Positions 45,021 to 55,797 of a stretch of 64,000 nucleotides of DNA are shown here, one piece after another. The DNA is from Chalara sp. BL73 (lineage: Eukaryota > Ascomycota > Leotiomycetes > Helotiales). Under the pieces are notes generated by a model. That model was not told where the DNA came from, ran no database searches, and saw only the letters and a list, made by a program, of their open reading frames with translations. Each line of letters starts with the position of its first letter. Position 1 is the stretch's first letter. The stretch lies in assembly GCA_918026815.1 (NCBI GenBank), contig CAKJVC010000059.1:124001-188000 (forward strand), read 5' to 3'. A program made the position numbers and the translations under genes.

Positions 45021-45408
45021 CCACCGCAGATGAATTTGGATACATATGAATTATAGCCGTCTGTTCTTTGTTACACACTTACCCAACAACCGGAAAGTGA
45101 GAACGGCAAATTCGGTCATGTAGAGAATACCAGCGGGGGTAACCTTAAGAGTGCCAAGACGAGAAATCCTTGATGAGCACGTCACGGGATCAATATTTGG
45201 CAATCTTCATGCTCGTTGTCTAGAGGGTTCTATTTCTTGTTGAAAGCCATCAAAAATGAGATCTGTTAACACTGGCGAGTGGTGCTTCCCACAAGGGTCT
45301 TTTGGCTTTCGCTTTTTTACCCCCTCGCTTAAGATTTGCCGTTAAGATCAGAAAAGACCAACTTCGAAACTATAGCCAGCAAAGACATGCGGAGTAAGAG
45401 GAATATCT
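45021..45408. other. Intergenic, no supported gene
   Basis: About 390 bp between the SDR fragment and the 3' end of the TLDc-domain gene, with nothing recognised. Confidence 0.4.
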
Positions 45409-47151
45409 CTATTCACCCCATACCTCCAGTTTAGTAACCTCCAACTCCAAGATCTCGGATCCACTGCGTGCCACGTTTAGACGTTGTGATCCAGGGGAGA
45501 GTTTGAGCTGGACTCCTTGCTCATATTCGCTGAAAATCAGCTGTGTAATTTGATTAGCTTTCTATAATTGAATTATCGCTAAGATGCGACTCACCTCATC
45601 ATCGGTATACGTCCAAGCAGGATGTCCCACGCGGCCCCGGAATACGTCGAAGACTGGTTCCAGCTGCACAATCAACGCAGTCTCCCATGTTGGATCTTCG
45701 CGTTTGGCGATTGCTTGTTCATCTTCTGATGGGGATGGAGAGAAGAAGGCGAAGAGATGAGATTCTTTGGATAAGATCGAGTTTCCGGTAATGAGCAAGA
45801 GACTGAAGTCCGATGACAGCTTGAGGGAGGCTACCAGGAGATTTGGGTTGCTTGATAGAGTAGCTTGGTGAATAAGTTTGATATCGTCAAAGGAGACAGT
45901 TCCGGCGAGAAGGAGGTTAAGTTGGCGAAGAATGGGAGATATGAGACTAGAGGAGGTAGTCTGATGAAAGTTGGGGGTCGGGTTGTTGGGTATAGTTGTT
46001 AGGAGAGGAGAAAATATGGCGTAAAGTTCCGGGAGAAGGTAGGGCTTAAAGCGGTTAGTCATGGATCTCCTATCAATAGGACGAGAAACTCACTGTTTTG
46101 CGACGTTGTTCTCTGTCAAAATCATACCATGAAATACCCCTGTTTCCTTTAGTCAATCCTCCGACAATAATACTAGCAGTTTTCTGGGACGCCGCTGATG
46201 CATTAGATTCTTTTCCGGCTATAAGAAGTTTCACTATCTTCTCCAATCGTTTGTGTGGAATTTGAAGTTGTTCAAGTGATATCGGGGAGGCATGCAACCT
46301 CTTCGCAATCGGTCTGAAATCATCTCGGTAATGCCCACCATTTGGGTAGTCAACTGGTTGCGTCGCTGAAAGTACATCGAGTAGATCATGGTAAATTTGG
46401 TCCCCATCTCGGTCATAATTTGTTGTAGCGAAATTAGCAGAGACTTCGTCTAATCCGACTCCCTTCTGCTCTGCAATTTCATCTGCTAGAGCTGCATTGT
46501 AGATTTGAAGGCTCTGAGGTTGGGCGTCTGCAAGGCTTTCAAAAAGTAGTCGGCGTGTGTCAGCAGGTGTTCGGGCTCGAACTGTAATTTTATCACCAAC
46601 TGCCGATCCTCCGAAGAAGCGTTCTGCTCGCTCAGGGAGCAGCCAGAAGAGAGAACGACTGAACTGCGTGTAATTGAGGGTTGAGGGTGGCGTTAAAGAT
46701 CTGAAAGGAAAGTTTGCGAGACGGAGCAGAATATCGAAGAGAATGGGACCTGCATCAGTTAGGAGATGTAAATTTTTAGACCTGCGTAAGGTGCGAGTCA
46801 GTGTTGGGGCCAAATATTGAATTAATTTATGATTATACAAAGAAATCTTACCTCTCATTTGTCAAGAACTTGATGAAGATAGTCTCATCCCAAATCTTCT
46901 CCCCGCTGTGGTGATCACTGTTAGGTGCTTTCGTTTCTAGCTACGTGAAAGATCTTTACTTACTCGGATCCTGTGATAGAATACGCGTCAAAATTCTGTC
47001 GAAGTGCGGCTCGTTCCGTCTCTTTTAACCAACTATACTCGTTGAGTTTCGCGCCCAGCCTTTCTAGAACCCGCTCAGGCCTCATAAGACCATCACGTTC
47101 CCATTCGAGTATCTCCCCTACCTCGAGCTTTGAGTTTAAATCAGAGGCCAT
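45409..47151 (-). CDS. TLDc-domain protein (Rtc5-like)
   Basis: Proposed complement(join(45409-45540, 45595-46044, 46094-46781, 46852-46917, 46964-47151)), 507 aa. The C-terminal half reads as a TLDc domain: FSLLLITGNSILSKESHLFAFF, a variable loop, VFRGRVGHPAWTY, and the terminal strand LELEVTKLEVWGE typical of the fold. The N-terminal half contains LFDILLRLANFPFRSL, recalling the region before TLDc in yeast Rtc5. TLDc proteins bind the V-ATPase (Rtc5 and Oxr1 in yeast promote its disassembly) or protect from oxidative stress. The joins keep frame and remove four short introns (46, 70, 49 and 54 nt). The exon 3/4 join (46045-46093) avoids a stop and uses a CTAAC branch site. I am confident about TLDc, less so about Rtc5 orthology. 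Confidence 0.78.
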
Positions 47152-47959
47152 GTTGACTGACGTATTGAATATTGAGCACTGGGTACAGAAATTTCTTTTA
47201 TTCCAAGATATCTTGTCTTGGTTGTTGTTGGGATAGCAAATGAAGTTAATACTTGAAGAATCGTACTTAAGTAAGAGTCAGACCGCGTTTAACTTAGGGT
47301 GAATATAGAAACGCACAAGGTTCAAGTTCAGTGGCGGTGGCTATGTTTATTCTTTAACTTACTTGACAAGCTCACATAAATGCGCAGCTCGCTTATTAAG
47401 TACATTATAGCCACACCCATAATTATGTCAGCTTCCTCTCATAGGATTCGTGCAAAGCACACTGAAATAACCGCCGCACGGGCCTGACCCTAGTCAATAG
47501 GAATAGTTACCGAGAGAAATTATTCGATGTAACTTTTAAGGTAAGATTTTGGGCAGTAGGCTATGCTTTAGATAAAGGAAGAAGTAAATTCCGCTAAGGC
47601 GCACTTTAAACTTAAATCGCTTCCATTAGGTCGAATAAGCATGAATCCTGTCTCTTCTCCGGATCCTTGGCAATCAATCCTTGTACAAGGTTTCAAGCTC
47701 TTTCATCACTACTCATTCACAATTTGTATATGCAGCAAGTCTGGGCACGAAGGAGTGCAAGTGAAGACTTCCTTCATCCCTTACATGAGGTGAGCCTGAT
47801 CACTAAGTAGGATTAATACATTTTGAAAGTTGAAGATGGAATACTTAAGTTGAGCTTCTGCACAGTTTCAAACAAAACATTCAGCATTAATACATCATCA
47901 ACTTTCCACATTTACACTTCCATACTTCTCTATATCATCTTCAAACAAAATAGTTCAAT
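47152..47959. other. Divergent promoter interval
   Basis: The neighbours point away from each other, so both promoters lie here. The last 80 bases before 47960 are a C/T/A-rich leader (CATCATC, CTTCAAAC) typical of a highly expressed fungal 5' UTR. No gene seen. Confidence 0.45.
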
Positions 47960-48643
47960 ATGAAGTTCTTAAGCACTCTCTCCACGGTGCTATGCGCTCT
48001 GACGCTAGGAACCAGCGCTTTACCGGTGACAGAGGAACCATATGCTTTGGTTTCCCGAGCACCAGACCAGACTACAGCTGAGTATGACAGAGCTATTGCA
48101 ATCAAGTCGGACATGGTGCCCGGTACCAGATACGTCTTTACAATGAAATTGTAAGTCTGGAAAATCATCCATCAGTTCCATGCACCACTTCGGCAGAGTT
48201 CTTGATACTAATCGAATGCGTAGCGCGGTGGATAAGAAAGAGAAAGATGCCAAGATGCTTGCTCTCACTGAGGAACTCGGCTTCAAGCACATCATCCTAA
48301 TGGTCGGTGAAGTGAAGATAACAGAGCTGGGCAAACCAAGAGACAGGTACAAGAAGAAGGATTTTGTGGCGACGACCTTCGACCTCCAGATCAAGGGTGG
48401 AAAGGTCGAGTCCGTACAGGGCAAATGGAAACCTTCCAGTGTCCCAACTACATTTGTGAAGACAACGAAGAAGACTGATCCGCAAATGAAAACTATTGGT
48501 GAGTTTTCTGACAACCGCTTTGCATATCTTATGCTAATAGGGATTCATCAGGTCTTGAATTTGTTAAGGACAAATCGTATGAATACACCATCCCCGGAGT
48601 TAACTGTGATGGGTATGTGAAGGATATGCTGGCGAATATATGA
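47960..48643 (+). CDS. Small secreted protein, unknown family (effector-like)
   Basis: Proposed join(47960-48150, 48224-48498, 48552-48643), 185 aa. A clear signal peptide (KFLSTLSTVLCALTLGTSA) is followed by PVTEEPYALVSRAP, a possible Kex2-like processing stretch. The mature part is Lys-rich (VDKKEKDAKMLALTEELGF, KKKDFVATTFDLQIKGGKV) and ends CDGYVKDMLANI. The mature protein has at most one cysteine, so it is not a disulphide-rich effector. All three exons join in frame at consensus GT-AG sites. I recognise no family. It lies between a housekeeping gene and a gene-free AT-rich tract, a common setting for lineage-specific secreted proteins. Function unknown. Confidence 0.8.
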
Positions 48644-51600
48644 ATGTAGATAAACGATAGGTGCTCAAAATTATAGAGCTGGAGTCCGGAGCACTACATT
48701 CGATTTTGGGTATCTGTTTGCATTGGGAATTGGGAAAAGGGTACAATCAAGTACATGTGAGGCTGAATAGAATTTACTTATCAAATATAAAGTAAAATTC
48801 AAATCAAAACGCGAGTTCACATGCACATATTATTCAACACTGTGAACTAGACCGAGGCTATCAGAAGACATTAGGATGCTGAGGAGTTGAGGGTGAAGGA
48901 ATACCGAAACGACCGTGAATTTGGGCTTGTTCCTTGGGCGTGTGGTCTGTAACAGATCAGGAATGAATGCGGTCTCTGGGATAGGCGAGGGAACCGAGGT
49001 CCATTTGAAATATAACCGCCGGCAAGTTGATGGGCCTGTGAATAAAAACCAAAACACTCCTTATCCCTAGCTGTACCGCAGCCACAACTTTACATCATAA
49101 GCTGACTCAAAATTTTGGCTAAGCTCTTAGGTCTCGCTTAAGGAAGGAGTCAAAAAGGGTAGTTCTCTAAAGGGATGCTCGAATCTCGGGGATCATCGGA
49201 AAAGCTCTACACTTTGGCATACAAGCTGAATAGCTATAGATTGTTCAAACGTGTTGCAAATGTTGCTTCATGTTAAACAGTATATTATGCAAGAATTCGT
49301 TAGTTTGTGAAAAAGGGCAAAATTAGAAATTATGTGAGAAATTTCCAAAATAGGCGTGTTTATTTGTACCGCATGTTATTTACAGAAATATGAGAAAGCC
49401 TTGCAAGTCCGAAAAGCCAAAGGTTGATGAGCATTATAATGTAATGAAATATTTGAGATATTTTTTAATCCAAATCTGGCGAATAAAGAAAAGAACCTAC
49501 ATCAAAGGTTTGACAGAGCTCTCAAGGAAATTTGTTATAAAATAATTCCTATTACTCCCTTCATATTTGTCTGAAATTGATTCTCAAAATAGAATACAAA
49601 GACCTTTTTGGCAAGACTAAATATATCGGAAAATACACAGCCTACAATGAATAAAGAACAGCGATTCCACTTGTTAAATATTTTGAACTTTAATTTTCCA
49701 TTTCCCCATGGATCGCCTTGACAACTGCTTGAAACAAACATCAACTTATAAATGAGGAACTAAAAATTGAAATAGCTTGTGGCACCAGTTTTCAAGATCC
49801 TGCGCTCAAATAATTATTCACTTGACCACAGTAAACTTGACCACAGTAAATCACTTTCAGCTTCTTGACTATTACAGCTTTCCAAAACAATCTTTCACTT
49901 GCTTTAAATTGCTAGCAACTATATAAATATAGAGACTGCTGATTTTCTAATATATTCAGATTGTACATGGTTCTTTCGTATTCAAGTCAAATCACTAGGA
50001 AATACAGACAGACTGCCAAGCTTTTTACACGCCAGTTCGGACCCATTTTGGTAGATGTCATGTCCTGGGTTGACGGTGCACCCCCTGCTGGTATTTCAGC
50101 TGCTGTTTGGAATCTGATTTTCAATCGGGCGGATTCCAGATGGCGTGCAATGGGCCTTTTGAAAGAGAGGATTGAGTTGCAGAGGAACGGTATCACAGTC
50201 AAGGTTACCATCCTTATGCTCAAGGATATGGGACTGCTCTCACCAGATTACATTCATCACTGAGCTGTCTGTAGAGGCATGTCTATCGTGGTGGAGGAGG
50301 AGGCCCGAATGTTTGTACATGATAGTTTCCTGATCTGGTCAGGCGGAGTATCAGATGCAGTCATGAGCTAACTTCGGAAAGGTAGTCAATAAATCTACTA
50401 GCTACTACCGAATGTGCCAATGTACTTGTCTCTATTTCGTGGATCGTCAAAAAATATCCTGCTGTTCTATCTTTCTAATGCAATACCTCTTCACTACCCG
50501 GAGGCAGTTATTTCGACATCTCCCTTCCTACAAATTTTAGCAGCAACTTTGATCTTCCTCATTCCCGAGTGGTTGCAGGTAGGATAAATTAGCAACGATC
50601 AGGCTCAATTGGGTTGGGTGCTATAGAGGTTTACTGTATCCTATCCAAGAGTTGAAAGACCTGCTAGATTTGTAACAATGTATATATAAATCTTTGTAGT
50701 CAATAGTCTTCCTGTAGCCTCAAGGGACGTGGTACTGGTCTACTAATGCTGGGATGTTGCGAATTGAATTTAGCTGTTTTGATCCGGCCATACTAAGCAG
50801 TAAATAGTAACTCTGACAGATTGCAATGTTGTCAAAGTCACAAACTTTAGTACACCTCCAGCACCTGGAAGCTCTGTTACATAGGCTAGCAGCTCCTGTT
50901 CTAGCTGATCAAAGGCTTCGCCCAATATCATGTCATATTTTTCTTAACTTGGTTTAGAACTTTACCTTTCATTACACAAAAGTCCACATCACAAACTTAT
51001 GGCATTATCTTCTTAGCTGTTGTATTACTTAGGATTATTGCATAGATTTGTGTCAAAAATCTTTGGTGATTAAGGGAAGTGGGTTCTTTTTCTCGCTCAA
51101 AGCTCAGCTTGTGGTGAATAGCCTTTGAATGTGGTGAATGTATATATTCCCAAACCTACTTTTCAAGAAATGTATTTATCAAAACAGAATCATTTTCTAA
51201 GTTGAAGTTTCTGGTGTCAAGGTTATAGCGTTAAGGTGAATGTTTATTGTTAAGTACAAAGCTGCAAGGCTGGATCTTAATTCACCGCATAACCAGTTTC
51301 TTAACTCTTCAGCTAATAGCTTGGCATTCCTTTTGGTAGTATATACTATTTGCTATTTTTTCCGAATCTTTTTACCAACTATATTGCTACACTGGGTACT
51401 TTTATATTCCCAGAAAAGCGTGCCTCAGGGTATATCTGAGCTCAAATTTGTAGAACAAACTCTACCCCAAGAATTTTTTTAATATATCTTATAAAGATTA
51501 GAAAATTATATTTAAAGTAATTAACATATTAATAATATATTAGAAATTAATAAATAATCCCTTTTTAAAGTTTCTAGATTAATATTGTATTTATTATTTA

Positions 51601-52194
51601 TAGAACATGCTGTCGCAATTCCAAATACAGGTGCCATAGCAGCTGTTTGTAAGGCATGTCCACTGATAAGTTTCTACTAGCATTTCCTTGTTCCAACTCA
51701 TACCTGTAGAATCCTACTGGTAGTTGTAAGACAAGCCCCGGGTCCAAGGTGCACATGCCTGGAACAAGGATAGTAACAATAAGTACGCCTTAATAAAGTT
51801 ATTCCCAGCTCAAGGATACATAGCTGTAACGAAATCAAGTATTAGAGATCAAGCATTTAAAAGTTACTAGAAGATTCGCTCAATTTTGCTGCTTAAGTAA
51901 CTTACCATTTTCTTTAAACGAGCCTCTTGGCTATTATATAAGTGTACCTTACCATTCATATCATTACTTATCACCGCTTAAGTCATTAACAGCAAGATTA
52001 AGTTGAGTAGTAATCACTCCTCAACCTAACTCCACTCAATTATTACAGCCGGTATGCTTGAGTGAAATGATGGGGTCTGATTAATTTATAATAAAAAAAA
52101 ATATTTTATCATTTAATAAATAAATCACCTGACAACTCTCTTCCGTTATTTAAAGGCTCTTTCTACATACGCTTACATCTACTTAGTCTCCCTC
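48644..52194. other. 3.5-kb AT-rich gene-free region
   Basis: No intact gene. A frame at 49961-50263 (100 codons; contains SWVDGAPPAGISAAVWNLIF) has coding-like composition but no recognised family; it may be a relic. From about 51,480 to 52,150 the sequence becomes very AT-rich with TTAATA/AATAAT strings, like decayed transposon DNA, though no element can be named. Confidence 0.45.
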
Positions 52195-54509
52195 TTATAC
52201 ACCTACATGGCCTTGAACATCTGTAACGTAGTGCTTAAACTTGCGAAAGTTGACCCTCTTTTCGAACCTGTCAGACATGGGTGTTAGCATTACAAGAGGA
52301 AGGAGCAGTAAGATATATGCGCGGGCTGTTAACTTACATTTCGTCGATCTCGGCTGGTGTGCGACGTGCTACCTCCGGGAGCAAAAACCAGGCGATGATA
52401 ACGGCAACCGAGCCAGTGCCAGCGAAGCTAAAAAGGATCAGCGACGCCAAGTTCTGTAGTAGTTGTCAACAAGCAGAGAGTAATACTTACAAAAACCCGG
52501 TTTTGACGCCCCATTTTGTGGTTCCATTAATCATCAACGGCGTGCAGAAGTTGAACATAATAGCAATAAGATTTGAAAAGGCAAGAGCCCAACCTGCGGT
52601 CTGCGCCCGGAGGCGCTGCTGAGGGATTTCGGCAGCGTAGGCATATCCTATAGCTGAAGCACCGGTTGTAGAGAATGTCGCCAGACAGGCAAAGAAAACC
52701 TGGAGCTAAAGTCAGCTACATAACCCCAGGAAGGAGACCATTGGCTGAAATTACCAAGAGAGAACTCGTGTCTTTCTTCTTATAGTCAAAGCACCCGACA
52801 ATGCCCAGAGATAGTAGGGATAAGGCGGTGACGCCATAGGGGTAAACCGTAAGTGGCCGACGACCAAGTCGATCAGTGAATGTGGCTGTGATGATCATCG
52901 AAAGAATTTGCACGCAGCTAAGGATGACAGTGACGAGGAAAGGGTTGTTGTTCCCAGCATATTGGACTTCAACAGCTGTGAGTCATCTGTCAAAGATTTG
53001 GCATAATAGTGACTCACAGAAATACGTGGCGTAGGTATTGAAAACAGTTAAACCAACTAATTGCTGGGTGATTTTAGGCCATGCTGCGATGAGGAATCGG
53101 ATGAGGTTTCGGCCACGGAAAATAGCCCACATTCCTTCCTCCGAATTTCGTTGGGCAAGATGGCGCTCCTCTTCAATGGTAGCAGTCATTACATCCTGTT
53201 GTTCGACAAGAGTTGGCAAACGTTAGCGAAGCTGAAGTTCTTAAGTGAATGTCGGATGGCGGACTGACGATGTGTTCCTGAACATTGTAGTCTTCAATGT
53301 GCCCATTGTACCTAGAGAGCACCTTCTCAGCACCATGGAGATTCCCTTTACCAGCAAGCCACCAGGGACTTTCCGGGAGAAGGACGAAGATGATCAACAT
53401 GGCTCCGATCATCGCCCACTGGACTTGGTTAGTCTATCTCTCTTGCTAAATGGTCCATCTCTTGGAACATCCCTAACTTCTTACCTGAGTATAGATGGCC
53501 GTACGGAAGTCGTAAGGATCACTGGCGTTGAGCCTGTTCAGGGCAATAGATCCGCAGAGTTGGCCTATGACAAACCAACTAAGACCACGATATCAGCCGC
53601 TGTGTTGTTGTACGATCTGAGTATGCAGATAACCCTACGCTAATTTTCATTTTCGGGGTGGCGGTGGCGGAAGACTCACAAGGTATATGCGTTAATCAAG
53701 AATCCCTTTAACTGAGTCGGTGCTATCTCAGATAGATAGACGGGCATAGTGGACTGCAGCATTCCCACACCAGCGCCTGAGAAAAGCTTGGCCACAAGCC
53801 AATGGTCCCAATGCGTAGCGAATGATTCTGCAAGGACGCTCTATGAACGCGCAAGGTGTTAGTTTTGTGGGTCATATCTAGAGCATATGAAGCTTCAAAA
53901 GAGAATATAAAAACTAACCGCTACAAGGAAGACCCAGAGGATAAGAAGGGCTGGTTTTCGGCCTAGTGCATCAGTGGCAAACTGAAGGAACTATAAATTG
54001 TCAGGATGGTTCGCAGGAGACATAGGCTGGGACAACTCAAGGAGACTCACGACTTGGCCGATCGCCTGGCCAGCAGATTGTATTCCTCCCCAGGCGGAGA
54101 CATACTGCCCTTTGATGATCTTTGTACCAGGGCTGGCAAATTGCCTAATGAACCCTTTGTTTGACACGATTCCGCCGTTGAGACTGATTTCTATCCATAG
54201 CCAGACGGCTGAGTTAGTACGACGAGAGAACCAGAAATCTGACCAGAAAGTGCTAGACTTACGGTACCCATCCAAGGATGCGCTGAATGCCGCAGCCATA
54301 CCTACACCTATGATCCACTTGTATCGCCCAACACTCTCCCATACACCGAGGTCGTCGGATTTCAAGCGCATCTGGGGGGCAACGACTTTCGAGACTTCTT
54401 CAGCAATGTTACAATGCTCGATACTCACATGATCCTTTCGCCCACCGTCTTCGAGATTGGACATAACAATATCGGGCGAGTTATGGATGTCTGCTTGGTG
54501 GTTCGCCAT
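52195..54509 (-). CDS. Sugar/alpha-glucoside-type MFS permease
   Basis: Proposed complement of eleven exons: 54509-54263, 54190-54051, 53990-53919, 53840-53680, 53578-53485, 53418-53269, 53195-53018, 52975-52755, 52705-52491, 52427-52338, 52267-52195; 546 aa. It shows the sugar-porter signatures: FATDALGRKP after helix 2, GVGMLQSTMPVYLSEIAP, PESPWWLAGKG closing the first half, TQQLVGLTVFNTYATYF, DRLGRRPL, and WFLLPEVARRTPAEIDEMF at the end. The cytosolic N-terminus is about 80 residues. It resembles fungal maltose/alpha-glucoside permeases, a group that also includes other glycoside transporters. Same strand as, and 1.3 kb from, an intracellular GH78 rhamnosidase, so rhamnoside or L-rhamnose uptake is an inference from context. 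All joins keep frame; several acceptors were chosen on protein fit. Confidence 0.87.
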
Positions 54510-55797
54510 GGTGATGAAGGTGGGAGTGATGAAGATGGAAAAGGGTCGAATATGAGCTCCGAGTACCTGAACAAGTAATTGCTCGTGGAGGTTTTGGAGT
54601 TACTTTAAATGGTCATACATGGCTGTTTATCTCCTGGGGACTCTCTCCATGCTTCCGCACGTGGAGACCCCATACCCCGTGCTCCATGTACGCCACGTAA
54701 GCCACAGCTAAAATTGATTGATCAATGTGGGAATACAATCCCGCGTCAGAAATGGCGTCGGTTGTAAGTACGGGGTATCCCCGGGTCGAAATAGTCTCGC
54801 TTGTAAATGTCCCGGAGGCGGAAGTCTCGGGATGGGGTGGAGGGACAAGCGGAAACCTAACCACGGATAGCCTCCTCCAAGGTCCTCGACCAGGAAGGAA
54901 GCATCCTCGGGTTATCTGCAGGCGAGTCACATTCTTGCTAGACCGTCCAAGATTTAAGCTGTCTTAACATTAATCTGAAAACGGAAGAAATCTATAAAAT
55001 GAAATATCTCTTTTTTTTCGGTGAGATCCTTGTGGTGATCATGTGACCTTGAGCCTGACTGAAGATCGGGCGTAATGTGGGTAAGCTCCAATCTTTAAGG
55101 GGTGGGATAAAGGGCCTCAGATCGTAGCTATTTACCCTATAGCTTTAAGGGATGTGATCCAGGGAAATACGCGCATTCAATGGGCTCTACAATACACTGC
55201 AGCTAAGTTGTCAGTTCAGCTGCACCGTTATGGATATTGTATACGTGGTGTAACGGTCTACGCGTTCTGTGATAGAATAACTACTACGACTGTAGGTTGG
55301 CCAGAAGGAAGTAGGGGCTTCACGTCTAGCCCAAGTAATAACCCGTTACCAAGTCTAAAGAATCATATTTGAGTTGCGCACGAAACTCCTAAAGAATGAC
55401 TACGTGCCTATTTAGGGCATTCGTGGTGCTAAATCACTTTATGATCTCGAGGATTCTCATGACCAGTTACGTGATCTAACACTAAGGTTCTCTGAGACTC
55501 AGGTCGAAAGGGTGCACATGCTTAAGAGCACCGCGACATATAGCTTAGGCCAGAGCTTCCCTTCTCTCCCTGTAATCAATCATTATATCCAAGTCGTATT
55601 CGACCTCACTCGTGCTCTCGTACAGTCATGGTCTTATATCATGTTCACAGATAGACACATAGACATATAGACACATAGACATATAGACACATAGACATAT
55701 AGACACATTTGCTTTTGTTTGTCAGATGAGAACCTCACTGCTTTATCTGTGTTTCAAGACAGACTTACAAGGGAGACGTAAACCAGCCTCAAATGGC
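54510..55797. other. Intergenic between permease and rhamnosidase
   Basis: It contains the permease promoter and the 3' side of the rhamnosidase. No gene supported. Around 55,000-55,560 the text has a repeat-derived feel but no identifiable element. A 16-bp tandem repeat lies at 55651-55708. Confidence 0.45.
55651..55708. repeat. 16-bp tandem repeat, 3.6 copies
   Basis: The unit ATAGACACATAGACAT starts at 55651, 55667 and 55683 without mismatch, with a 10-base partial copy at 55699. It lies about 100 bp downstream of the rhamnosidase stop codon. Confidence 0.93.

Noticed and set aside
49961..50263. A 100-codon frame as an independent gene
   Set aside because: Coding-like but no homologue recognised, no signal or domain, and it sits in an AT-rich desert; noted as a possible relic only.
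55651..55708. CRISPR-like array
   Set aside because: Units are contiguous with no spacers, and the genome is eukaryotic.
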